Below, piece by piece: positions 1-4,458 of a stretch of 6,508 bases of DNA. The DNA lies in the NCBI GenBank assembly GCA_021827445.1, contig JAKAVW010000169.1:1-6508 (forward strand), given 5' to 3'. Numbering within the stretch: the stretch's first letter is position 1; each line of letters begins with the position of its first letter. A program made the position numbers and the translations under genes. Source of the stretch: Pseudomonadota bacterium. Lineage in GTDB: Bacteria > Pseudomonadota > Gammaproteobacteria > Acidithiobacillales > Acidithiobacillaceae. The notes under the pieces were generated by a model, which saw only the letters and a program-made list of their open reading frames with translations, searched no databases and was not told the origin of the DNA.

Positions 1-83
1 ATGCAGGCCCATGCGCAGCAAGGCTTGTCCGCATAGGACCTGCCCTGCAGGCCGTGTTCTACCCAGCCACTCGTTCTGCTGAT

Positions 84-112
84 TTGACAGTAAGGCGATT
101 TCGCATTATCTC
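84..112 (+). promoter_or_regulatory. Probable sigma-70 promoter of the vapB-vapC remnant
   Basis: A perfect -35 TTGACA (84-89) is followed after 17 bp by TATCTC (107-112), which matches four of six bases of the -10 consensus. Transcription would start near 118-119, giving a leader of about 27 nt before the vapB ATG at 146. A GAGGA ribosome binding site lies at 137-141. Upstream of this promoter (1-83) no gene is supported: one frame is open but its translation resembles no family I recognise. Confidence 0.6.
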
Positions 113-145
113 GAGCGCATCATTACAAGCGACTGTGAGGACAGC

Positions 146-397
146 ATGACCACATTGACCGTTACCGCGCGGGGACAGGTGACTTTTAGAAAAGACGTGC
201 TGCAACACCTTGGCATCAAGCCGGGAGAAAAGATTGAACTGGATTTGCTGCCCGATGGCAGGGGCGTGCTCAAAGCAGCCCGGCAAACCGGAACGGTTGC
301 CAGCTTTGTCGGCATACTCGCGGGCCGGACAAAGAAAGTTGCCACCATTGAGGAAATCAACGCGGCGACCGCACAAGGCTGGGCCGGTAAAGAATGA
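146..397 (+). CDS. vapB: AbrB-family antitoxin (VapB-like), probably orphaned
   Basis: An 83-residue protein. Residues 1-46 form a SpoVT/AbrB swapped-hairpin DNA-binding domain: TVTARGQVTFRKDVLQHLGI, then KPGEKIELDLLPDGRGVL. The C-terminal part (about 50-83, with SFVGILAGRTKKVATIEEIN and AAxQGWAGKE) is the tail that in this subfamily binds the PIN toxin. Antitoxins of this kind neutralise a VapC ribonuclease and repress their own promoter. The start is supported by GAGGA at 137-141. Its TGA overlaps the ATG of the vapC remnant as ATGA, the usual vapBC coupling. Because vapC is broken after six codons, the antitoxin appears to have no active partner encoded here. It could still repress its promoter or neutralise a related toxin elsewhere. 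Confidence 0.85.
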   Translation: MTTLTVTARGQVTFRKDVLQHLGIKPGEKIELDLLPDGRGVLKAARQTGTVASFVGILAGRTKKVATIEEINAATAQGWAGKE

Positions 398-411
398 AAA
401 TTGCTGTTGAT
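394..411 (+). pseudogene. vapC 5' remnant (first six codons of a PIN toxin)
   Basis: The ATG overlaps the vapB stop (ATGA). The first codons read MKIAVD, the usual opening of a PIN-domain toxin, whose first beta strand carries the first catalytic aspartate. Homology stops there: the codons after GTT-GAT read PFIFCAYNKP and hit a stop at 442-444. The rest of the family sequence reappears about 580 bp downstream (992-1264). I infer that the gene was broken when brnTA was inserted, with loss of roughly 40-45 residues of the N-terminal half. Confidence 0.6.
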
Positions 412-435
412 CCCTTTATATTCTGTGCATACAAT
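407..435 (+). promoter_or_regulatory. Candidate brnTA promoter with overlapping palindromic operator
   Basis: TTGATC (407-412) and TACAAT (430-435) are separated by 17 bp and match the sigma-70 boxes at four and five of six bases. An imperfect palindrome, ATTCTGTGCATACAAT (420-435, 12 of 16 symmetric positions), covers the -10 box. It is a good candidate for the BrnA operator, since BrnA is known to repress its own promoter. The -10 box ends five bases before the brnT ATG and no Shine-Dalgarno sequence is visible, so a transcript from here would be leaderless or nearly so. Confidence 0.5.
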
Positions 436-440
436 AAACC

Positions 441-710
441 ATGAAGATTGCTTTCGATCCGACCAAGGACGCTGTCAACCACGCAAAACACGGCGTCTCC
501 TTGGTAGTTGCGGAGGAATTGGATTGGGATTCAGCGGTGATCTGGCCTGATCTACGCAGAGATTATGGTGAGCAGCGCATGGTGGGGTTGGCGCTGCGTG
601 GGACGCGGTTATTTTGCGTGGCATTCACAGATCGCGGCGATAAGCGCCGCATTATCAGCTTACGTAAGGCAAATGCCAGAGAGGTTCGAAGATATGTTAC
701 TGAAAACTAA
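441..710 (+). CDS. brnT: BrnT-family ribonuclease toxin
   Basis: An 89-residue protein of the BrnT (DUF497) family, RelE-fold ribonucleases that stop growth by cleaving RNA and are held inactive by BrnA. Family hallmarks are visible in order: FDPTKDAVNHAKHG at residues 5-18, the acidic D-rich middle, E44-Q-R46, and FTDRGDKRRIISLRKA at 62-77 followed by REVRRY. The length is normal for the family and no key motif is missing. The ATG at 441 has no ribosome binding site. It lies just after a -10 box, so translation may be leaderless, or reinitiated from transcripts reading through vapB. The gene overlaps brnA by 17 bp, typical for this pair. It sits inside what was vapC. Confidence 0.88.
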   Translation: MKIAFDPTKDAVNHAKHGVSLVVAEELDWDSAVIWPDLRRDYGEQRMVGLALRGTRLFCVAFTDRGDKRRIISLRKANAREVRRYVTEN

Positions 711-990
711 AGCTGGTCGCCTGGTAGAGCTTCCCTCACCGGAGGAAGATGCGGCCATCACTGCAGCGGCAATGTCCGATCCGGATGCCTTGCCGTTTAC
801 CGATGAGGAATGGGAAGCCGTGCAACCCATTCTAAGGCGTGGTAGGCCACCAGCGGTCACCACCAAGGAACGCATCACTATCCGATTATCGGCGGAAGTC
901 GTGCGATCTTTTAGGGCTACTGGAAAGGGCTGGCAAACACGGTTAGACAGGGTCTTGCAGGACTGGCTAAAAAACCATTCGCCTAGTTGA
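694..990 (+). CDS. brnA: BrnA-family antitoxin
   Basis: A 98-residue antitoxin and autorepressor for BrnT. The N-terminal part (about 13-50) carries the family sequence LPSPEEDAAITAAAMSDPDA and FTDEEWEAVQP, which wraps the toxin. Residues 58-92 (KERITIRLSAEVVRSFRATG, then WQTRLDRVLQDWL) form the ribbon-helix-helix DNA-binding part. The frame is open much further upstream, but ATG 694 gives the family length and has GAGG at 681-684, nine bases before it; ATG 673 is an alternative. It overlaps brnT by 17 bp, so the two are translationally coupled. The stop at 988-990 lies at the junction where PIN-toxin homology resumes. Confidence 0.88.
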   Translation: MLLKTKAGRLVELPSPEEDAAITAAAMSDPDALPFTDEEWEAVQPILRRGRPPAVTTKERITIRLSAEVVRSFRATGKGWQTRLDRVLQDWLKNHSPS

Positions 991-991
991 T

Positions 992-1264
992 GGTGGCAGT
1001 AGCTGGGCATTGCTGCTCAGGGTCTACGGCTTCCAACCATCCGACGCAGCCGCTGCGATCCGCGCCCTACTTGCCGCCGCCAATGTGGAAGTGAATAGGC
1101 CGGCCGTAGAGGTTGGCCTATCGGTACTCGAAGCAGGCGGGGATTTTGCTGATGGAGTCATTGCCTATGAAGGAAATTGGCTTGGTGGAAAAACCTTCGT
1201 TTCTTTCGACAAAAAAGCGGTTGGTATTCTCACGGCGCAAGGGCAATCAGCACGCCTTTTGTGA
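992..1264 (+). pseudogene. vapC 3' remnant (C-terminal half of a PIN toxin)
   Basis: The open frame resembles the C-terminal part of a VapC PIN-domain ribonuclease. It contains RVYGFQPSDAAAAIRALL, then GLSVLEAGGDFADGVIA with a catalytic-type aspartate, then KTFVSFDKKAVGIL and a final ARLL. Full-length relatives are about 130 residues and start with the strand found at 394-411, so the first aspartate and the conserved glutamate of the missing segment are no longer in this frame. The only starts available are a TTG at 1010 without a good ribosome binding site. An automated pipeline may list it as a small hypothetical protein of 84 residues; I regard it as debris of the toxin once paired with the AbrB antitoxin. 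A probable terminator follows. Confidence 0.75.
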
Positions 1265-1292
1265 GAAAAGGCGTTGGTCGCTCTTTTTTTTT
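1265..1292 (+). terminator. Probable rho-independent terminator after vapC remnant
   Basis: A short hairpin, AAAAGGCG then a TTGGT loop then CGCTCTTTT with one bulge, runs straight into nine consecutive T (1284-1292). It would end transcription of the vapB-brnTA-vapC remnant unit. The stem is short, so efficiency is uncertain. Confidence 0.5.
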
Positions 1293-1645
1293 GGCCCGTG
1301 CCACGAGCAGCGCTCTATCCAATCAGCCAGCTGGCAATTCACCCCCTTGTGGCCCCATTGTGACTACAACGAAGACCAGACTTGACGGAGAATGCCATGC
1401 CTGCCGATACCTATAAGCGCCCGGATCGCCGAAGGGTTGATCTGAGAACAGGGGCTGCTCAATACTAAGGCCATCGAGCAGCACGATCACTTGCAGGAGC
1501 AGGAGCAGGAGCAGGAGCAGGGGCGCGTCATCATGGCCGCATCAAGAGAAACATCCTGCCCGATGGATACTGCAGGAGAGAGATTATTGGAGAGTCTCCG
1601 TGGCCTGTTGACATCCTCACTAAAGGCCGCAAACGGTTAAACAGG
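1293..1645. other. Gene-free stretch with probable decayed coding sequence
   Basis: No intact gene is visible. A GGAG at 1387-1390 precedes ATG 1397, but that frame stops after 23 codons (TAA 1466). The frame from ATG 1392 has a TGA at 1443, is then open to a TAA at 1638, and reads through a (Gln-Glu)n run. A third stretch ending at 1648 reads plausibly as protein (RIKRNILPDGYCRREIIG, then VDILTKGRKRLNR). The likeliest explanation is one or more decayed small genes broken by stops and frameshifts, with no family I can name. A 10-bp perfect palindrome GCCAGCTGGC lies at 1326-1335. Confidence 0.35.
1493..1522 (+). repeat. Hexanucleotide tandem repeat (GCAGGA), five units
   Basis: Four perfect GCAGGA units and a fifth, GCAGGG, run head to tail. 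Being in units of six, length changes keep any reading frame. In one frame it encodes alternating Gln-Glu, in another alternating Ala-Gly. It lies inside the decayed stretch upstream of the HigB-like gene. Confidence 0.85.
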
Positions 1646-1690
1646 TAGACAAACGGAAATGCAAACGCCATACTTAACTCAGAGGTTAAG
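1646..1690 (+). promoter_or_regulatory. Promoter and inverted-repeat operator of the TAC operon
   Basis: TAGACA (1646-1651) and CATACT (1669-1674), with a 17-bp spacer, form a good sigma-70 promoter, with a start predicted near 1681. A perfect inverted repeat, CTTAAC (1673-1678) and GTTAAG (1685-1690) with a 6-bp centre, overlaps the end of the -10 box, the start site and the ribosome binding site, and abuts the GTG start codon. The position fits autorepression by the HigA-like antitoxin; that this protein is the binder is an inference. Confidence 0.6.
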
Positions 1691-2104
1691 GTGAGGGTCC
1701 GGCTCATAGTGTCAGGAGTCTGGACCGTGCATGGCGTATCGGATGGACAAAAAGATGTACTCCAGGAGATGGAGGAACTGCAGTCGGCTCGTGGATCCGA
1801 CGTCAATGGACTGATCAAACTCTTGATGGATATTGCCGATGGAACTCGAGATCCTACACGGCTTCCGGTGGAGCTATCTCACAGAGTGGATGATGATCAT
1901 CAGATTTGGCAGTTTACCAAAGGCCGTTTGCGGTTGCTCTGGTTTTACCATGAGTTACGCTTGATCGTTTGTACCAGTGTTTTTATGAAAAACAATCGAA
2001 AAACGCCACCAAAGGAAATAAGCGCGGCAATAGCGCGAAAACGGCGGTACGAAGACGCCGCTTCTGTTGGGTTGTTGGAGGTTATTGAAGATGAAGATAG
2101 GTAG
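1691..2104 (+). CDS. higB: HigB/RelE-like mRNA interferase toxin of a TAC system
   Basis: A 137-residue toxin of the HigB / phage Gp49-like group (RelE superfamily). Members cleave mRNA at the ribosome and stop growth when unopposed. The family signature is at residues 73-121: IWQFTKGRLRLLWFY, then a beta strand LIVCTSVFMK, then NNRKTPPKEISAAIARKRRY. Basic residues R79, R81, K100 and R103-K104 are candidates for RNA binding and catalysis. The start is GTG 1691 with AGAGG at 1681-1685; a stop at 1646-1648 limits the frame and the next in-frame ATG is at 1769. An N-terminus slightly different from GTG 1691 cannot be excluded. It is the first gene of the operon and overlaps the antitoxin gene by 14 bp. 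Confidence 0.8.
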   Translation: MRVRLIVSGVWTVHGVSDGQKDVLQEMEELQSARGSDVNGLIKLLMDIADGTRDPTRLPVELSHRVDDDHQIWQFTKGRLRLLWFYHELRLIVCTSVFMKNNRKTPPKEISAAIARKRRYEDAASVGLLEVIEDEDR

Positions 2105-2510
2105 CGCATTCAAGAAGATGGTGGATCAGGCCCGTCTGAGTCCAGAATATTGGGCTGCGGGGATTGCCGTCGATTTTGCGGTCAGCGTGGATGCGTTGAT
2201 GAAACGAAAGCACATCAACCGCAGCGAGTTGGCCAGAAAAATGGGGACCTCCCTGCCTTATATCACCAAAGTCATGCGCGGCGATGCCAATTTTACGCTA
2301 GAGACCATGGCAAAGGTTGCCATGGCATTGAACGCAACCGTTGATGTGCGACTTGTCGATAACGATGCGTCGGCATTTATCGTCAAGCCGGTGGCACGCC
2401 CCAGCGACGAAAAAAGGCCAGAACTGGTTGGCAATTTCACCCCAATTCATATGCAACCCGCCAATGAGTGCGCAAGATATATCCATACAGCAACCACCTC
2501 TGCAGCTTGA
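2091..2510 (+). CDS. higA: HigA-like antitoxin with C-terminal chaperone-addiction-type extension
   Basis: A 139-residue XRE-type antitoxin. The helix-turn-helix covers about residues 41-75 (INRSELARKMGTSLPYITKV, then MRGDANFTLETMAKVAMAL). Residues 1-35 form an N-terminal helical part and 76-90 a strand (NATVDVRLVD). A tail of about 45 residues follows (IVKPVARPSDEKRPELVGNF, then TPIHMQ). In HigA antitoxins of SecB-dependent systems such an extension is the chaperone addiction domain, which makes the antitoxin aggregate and be degraded unless the SecB-like chaperone binds it; by position this tail is the candidate. The start ATG 2091 has GGAGG at 2077-2081. The frame is open further upstream, but the ATG at 2067 lacks support. 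It overlaps higB by 14 bp and the chaperone gene by 47 bp. Confidence 0.82.
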   Translation: MKIGSAFKKMVDQARLSPEYWAAGIAVDFAVSVDALMKRKHINRSELARKMGTSLPYITKVMRGDANFTLETMAKVAMALNATVDVRLVDNDASAFIVKPVARPSDEKRPELVGNFTPIHMQPANECARYIHTATTSAA

Positions 2511-2934
2511 GTCTTCTTTCTTCCAGAGACTGGAGATCAATGCGGAAAAGTCTCCTGCGCCGGAAGGTTCTGGAGGTGAGTATCGCTTTGGTTTCACAGC
2601 TGATCTGTCGGTAAACAACCAGGATCCGCTCCAATACCGCGTCGACATCGGTGTGAATGGGGCGGCTGTGGACGATGGTTGGGCACCCTATCGTTTCCAG
2701 GTCGATATTTTCGGGATCTTTCGTTTGCCAGAAGAACGAGAGGACAAAGAGAAATTGCTTTTACTGACGGGGGCAGCGATGCTTTATGGTGCGGCCAGAG
2801 AAATGCTGACCATCGTCACGGGGCGCCTTCCTTGGGGAGCGTTTGTTTTACCCACGGTTTCTCCAGATATCTTTTTGCAGGTTGCCCGCCAACGAAGTAA
2901 ACCGAACCCTCCCACGACTCAGCCAGAGCGGTAG
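2464..2934 (+). CDS. SecB-like chaperone of a toxin-antitoxin-chaperone system
   Basis: A 156-residue protein with SecB-family layout. It starts with a strand typical of SecB (PLQLESSFFQRLEINAE, residues 12-28), followed by long beta strands (YRFGFTADLSV, LQYRVDIGV, APYRFQVDIFGIFRL). The helix region at about 98-133 (AAMLYGAAREMLTIVTG, then RLPWGAFVLPTVSPDIFL) corresponds to the SecB segment that ends near the conserved proline and the 'P.NFD..F' motif. A polar tail follows. General SecB serves protein export; this gene directly follows a higBA pair, so by analogy with Mycobacterium tuberculosis Rv1955-Rv1957 it is inferred to protect the HigA antitoxin. ATG 2464 is the first start that retains the fold. 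It lacks a clear ribosome binding site and lies inside higA, suggesting coupled translation. Confidence 0.8.
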   Translation: MSAQDISIQQPPLQLESSFFQRLEINAEKSPAPEGSGGEYRFGFTADLSVNNQDPLQYRVDIGVNGAAVDDGWAPYRFQVDIFGIFRLPEEREDKEKLLLLTGAAMLYGAAREMLTIVTGRLPWGAFVLPTVSPDIFLQVARQRSKPNPPTTQPER

Positions 2935-3080
2935 TATGGGCTCATGTCACCTGCACCTTCACGGGGAGACTGCCGCGCTCTATCTCCTAGTCGCCAGCGC
3001 AAGGCCGATCACGCATGGGCGCGCGAAAAGGCTTGCTGAGCACTGCGACGCTCCAAGCTGTATTATAAGGAAAGCGCGAA

Positions 3081-3350
3081 TCAGGGGCAGCTTGGGGCGG
3101 TGGCGTGCGGGGCAAATCCGCGCCCGTGCAGCCCACCATACACCGCCCTCCCCCATATATCCCAGACGGCGGGCTTGGCGGCGACCAGGCGATAGCCGCA
3201 GTGGTATAGCTCACAGGATGTAGCCCAAAAATCCACGGCAGCCCCTTGAATGTGGAGGTGCGTATCGCCGTCCCGTTCTTCGGTCCCGAGCACGGTAAGC
3301 AATTTGCCGTCGCGCCGGACGACGACCCCGGCCATGGTGAGTGTGACCAT
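3081..3350 (-). CDS. Hypothetical protein, second gene of the left-promoter operon
   Basis: An 89-residue protein with no family I recognise. The N-terminal half has a strand-rich pattern (VVVRRDGKLLTVLGTEER) and the middle is aromatic and Cys-containing (AVDFWATSCELYHCGYRLVA, then VWDIWGRAVYGG). There is no signal peptide or membrane segment. Its ATG overlaps the stop of the preceding gene as TGATG, so translation is probably coupled; an ATG five codons further in (3335) is an alternative. By position it is an early gene under the repressor-controlled left promoter, where phages keep anti-repression, superinfection or recombination functions. That role is only an inference. Confidence 0.5.
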   Translation of the reverse strand: MVTLTMAGVVVRRDGKLLTVLGTEERDGDTHLHIQGAAVDFWATSCELYHCGYRLVAAKPAVWDIWGRAVYGGLHGRGFAPHATAPSCP

Positions 3351-3562
3351 CAGAGCACCACCTTCCGCACCGTCCCGGCGCGGGCAATCAGCGTCGCCAG
3401 ATCCACGATAGTGGTGGAACGGTCGAACAGGAAGGTTAGCACGGCGCCGTCACGGTAAGACACCGCCACAGGCATGGGCATACGGGATGCGGAACGAATG
3501 CGGGGCGACTTGCGTACAGACTGCCGCAGGGCAGTGGTACGGTCGAGAGGAACATTGGACAT
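3350..3562 (-). CDS. Small basic hypothetical protein, first gene of the left-promoter operon
   Basis: A 70-residue protein. The first 30 residues are rich in Arg and Ser (TTALRQSVRKSPRIRSASRM); the rest looks folded (MPVAVSYRDGAVLTFLFDRS, then TTIVDLATLIARAG). I recognise no family. The start at 3562 is chosen because GGAGG on the - strand lies nine bases upstream (3572-3576) and it fits the TTGACA promoter whose start lies near 3605, giving a leader of about 43 nt. The stop overlaps the next start as TGATG. Its placement under the operator-covered promoter makes it an early, repressor-controlled gene of the element. Confidence 0.6.
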   Translation of the reverse strand: MSNVPLDRTTALRQSVRKSPRIRSASRMPMPVAVSYRDGAVLTFLFDRSTTIVDLATLIARAGTVRKVVL

Positions 3563-3611
3563 AATGCTAGACCTCCAGGACGCCAGCCCGACGGGTGGCT
3601 TCAATGGAGTT

Positions 3612-3639
3612 ATGATAACCTGCATTATTCCTCTGTCAA
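3612..3639 (-). promoter_or_regulatory. Left early promoter (PL-like)
   Basis: On the - strand, a perfect TTGACA (3639-3634) is followed after 16 bp by TATCAT (3617-3612), five of six bases of the -10 consensus. It points at the two small genes ending at 3081. Both operators of the left array overlap it: one abuts the -35 box, the other covers the spacer and part of the -10. A repressor bound there would block polymerase. Confidence 0.75.
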
Positions 3640-3652
3640 TAACCTAAGTTAT
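3615..3652. promoter_or_regulatory. Left operator array (OL-like), two 14-bp sites
   Basis: Site one, ATAACCTGCATTAT (3615-3628), differs from the consensus ATAAC-N4-GTTAT at one base. Site two, ATAACCTAAGTTAT (3639-3652), is perfect. Their starts are exactly 24 bp apart, the same interval as in the right array. These are the inferred binding sites of the CI-like repressor and the Cro-like protein. Confidence 0.75.
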
Positions 3653-3688
3653 ATTGTGGGCACCAAGAATCACAGCCACACGTTGGCG

Positions 3689-4375
3689 TCATAACTTACC
3701 GGTTCGTCGTATTATTCTGTTGTGCTGGACGACCGTGCCGATGATTGCGATCTGATCCATATCGGAACGTAGGGTTGGATAGTCAGGGTTCAATGGTACA
3801 AGTTCAAAGTATTCTTGCCCTTTTTCGTTTCTCCCCCGTGGTCGGTACTTCTTAAAGGTAGCTTCCTGGTCATCGTTTTTAGCGATGACATAATCCCCGG
3901 GTTGTGGGGTTATGTCAGGATCAATGATGACAATATCTCCTGGGATAAACTCTGGCACCATGGAGTCCCCATAGATTCGCAATGCAAAAGCAAACCGAGA
4001 TGTATCGGCCAAGACGGGCACTTTCTTCTCATGGGCGCCTAGAGCGTATGGGTCGGTGATACTGGTCATCTTGCCAGCGGCAACGCAGCTTATCAGTGGC
4101 ACAGTCCGAATGGGTTCATCTACTGGTTCGACATTTACATCAAAGGCAGGTTTGTGTGGCGCGCTATCGCTTACCATCTCACCCTTGCCAGTAGCTAGCC
4201 ATTCACTGCGTACACCACAAGCTGAGGCAATCTGTGTGGTGAACCTAGACGATGCCCCGGTCCGTTCCAATTTTTGGATGCCTGGCTGAGACATGCCAAC
4301 CGCTTCGGCAAGCTGGGCCTGTGTCAGCTCGGCATACTCTCTGGCCATCCTTACTCTTTCGGCAAAGGTCTTCAT
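3689..4375 (-). CDS. CI/LexA-type phage repressor (XRE HTH plus S24 peptidase)
   Basis: A 228-residue repressor. Residues 3-65 form an XRE helix-turn-helix (FAERVRMAREYAELTQAQLA, then EAVGMSQPGIQKLERTG). Residues about 91-220 form an S24 self-cleavage domain: cleavage site Ala100-Gly101 within CVAAGKM, catalytic serine S138 in GDSM, and catalytic lysine K175 in ATFKKY. In this family, RecA filaments formed on DNA damage trigger cleavage and induction. ATG 4375 fits the family start; a GTG at 4384 is an in-frame alternative. No strong ribosome binding site or -10/-35 pair is visible, so its own promoter may be weak or need activation by repressor bound at the middle operator. It diverges from the cro-like gene across the right operator array. 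Confidence 0.9.
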   Translation of the reverse strand: MKTFAERVRMAREYAELTQAQLAEAVGMSQPGIQKLERTGASSRFTTQIASACGVRSEWLATGKGEMVSDSAPHKPAFDVNVEPVDEPIRTVPLISCVAAGKMTSITDPYALGAHEKKVPVLADTSRFAFALRIYGDSMVPEFIPGDIVIIDPDITPQPGDYVIAKNDDQEATFKKYRPRGRNEKGQEYFELVPLNPDYPTLRSDMDQIAIIGTVVQHNRIIRRTGKL

Positions 4376-4387
4376 ACTTATCACGCT

Positions 4388-4449
4388 ATAACCAATGTTA
4401 TCAATTGAAAACTAACCAGAGTTATTGACAGAGACATAACCGTGGTTAT
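4388..4449. promoter_or_regulatory. Right operator array (OR-like), three 14-bp sites at 24-bp spacing
   Basis: Three copies of ATAAC-N4-GTTAT lie between the repressor and cro-like genes: 4388-4401 (perfect), 4412-4425 (CTAAC, one mismatch) and 4436-4449 (perfect). The starts are exactly 24 bp apart. The third covers the PR spacer and the start of its -10 box, the second ends on its -35 box, and the first lies closest to the repressor gene. A lone GTTAT half-site is at 4456-4460. Confidence 0.85.
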
Positions 4450-4452
4450 ACT
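4425..4452 (+). promoter_or_regulatory. Right early promoter (PR-like) for the cro-like gene
   Basis: A perfect TTGACA (4425-4430) is followed after 16 bp by TATACT (4447-4452), five of six bases of the -10 consensus. The expected start, seven bases after the -10 box, falls on the A of the cro-like ATG at 4459, so the message should be leaderless. The geometry relative to its two operators is identical to that of the left promoter. Confidence 0.8.
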
Positions 4453-4458
4453 TGGGTT

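Noticed and set aside
1..149. A + frame is open from position 3 to a TGA overlapping the vapB start as ATGA, like the end of an upstream gene.
   Set aside because: The translation is not recognisable as protein and contains the TTGACA promoter and the vapB ribosome binding site.
59..376. A 105-codon open frame on the - strand opposite vapB.
   Set aside because: It is the antisense of a recognisable AbrB antitoxin and has no family features or start signals.
1307..1320. On the - strand, GGATAGAGCGCTGC matches the D-arm and start of the anticodon stem of a bacterial arginine tRNA.
   Set aside because: Flanking sequence forms no acceptor, anticodon or T arm, so there is no tRNA gene. A decayed att fragment is possible, but 14 bases are too few to claim it.
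2935..3080. Intergenic space between convergent operons searched for an attachment site, terminator or small RNA.
   Set aside because: Only a TATTAT/TATAAT-like box near 3060 was found, with no matching -35 on either strand and no hairpin with a T tract.
3100..3137. GC-rich inverted repeat near the 3' end of the - strand operon (GCGG ... CCGC) considered as a terminator.
   Set aside because: No T tract follows on the - strand and the stem has an internal bulge within coding sequence.
2843..3223. Open + frame of 126 codons downstream of the SecB-like gene.
   Set aside because: It overlaps the chaperone end and then lies opposite the TGATG-coupled - strand gene. Its translation is Arg/Pro-rich in the way of a shadow frame.
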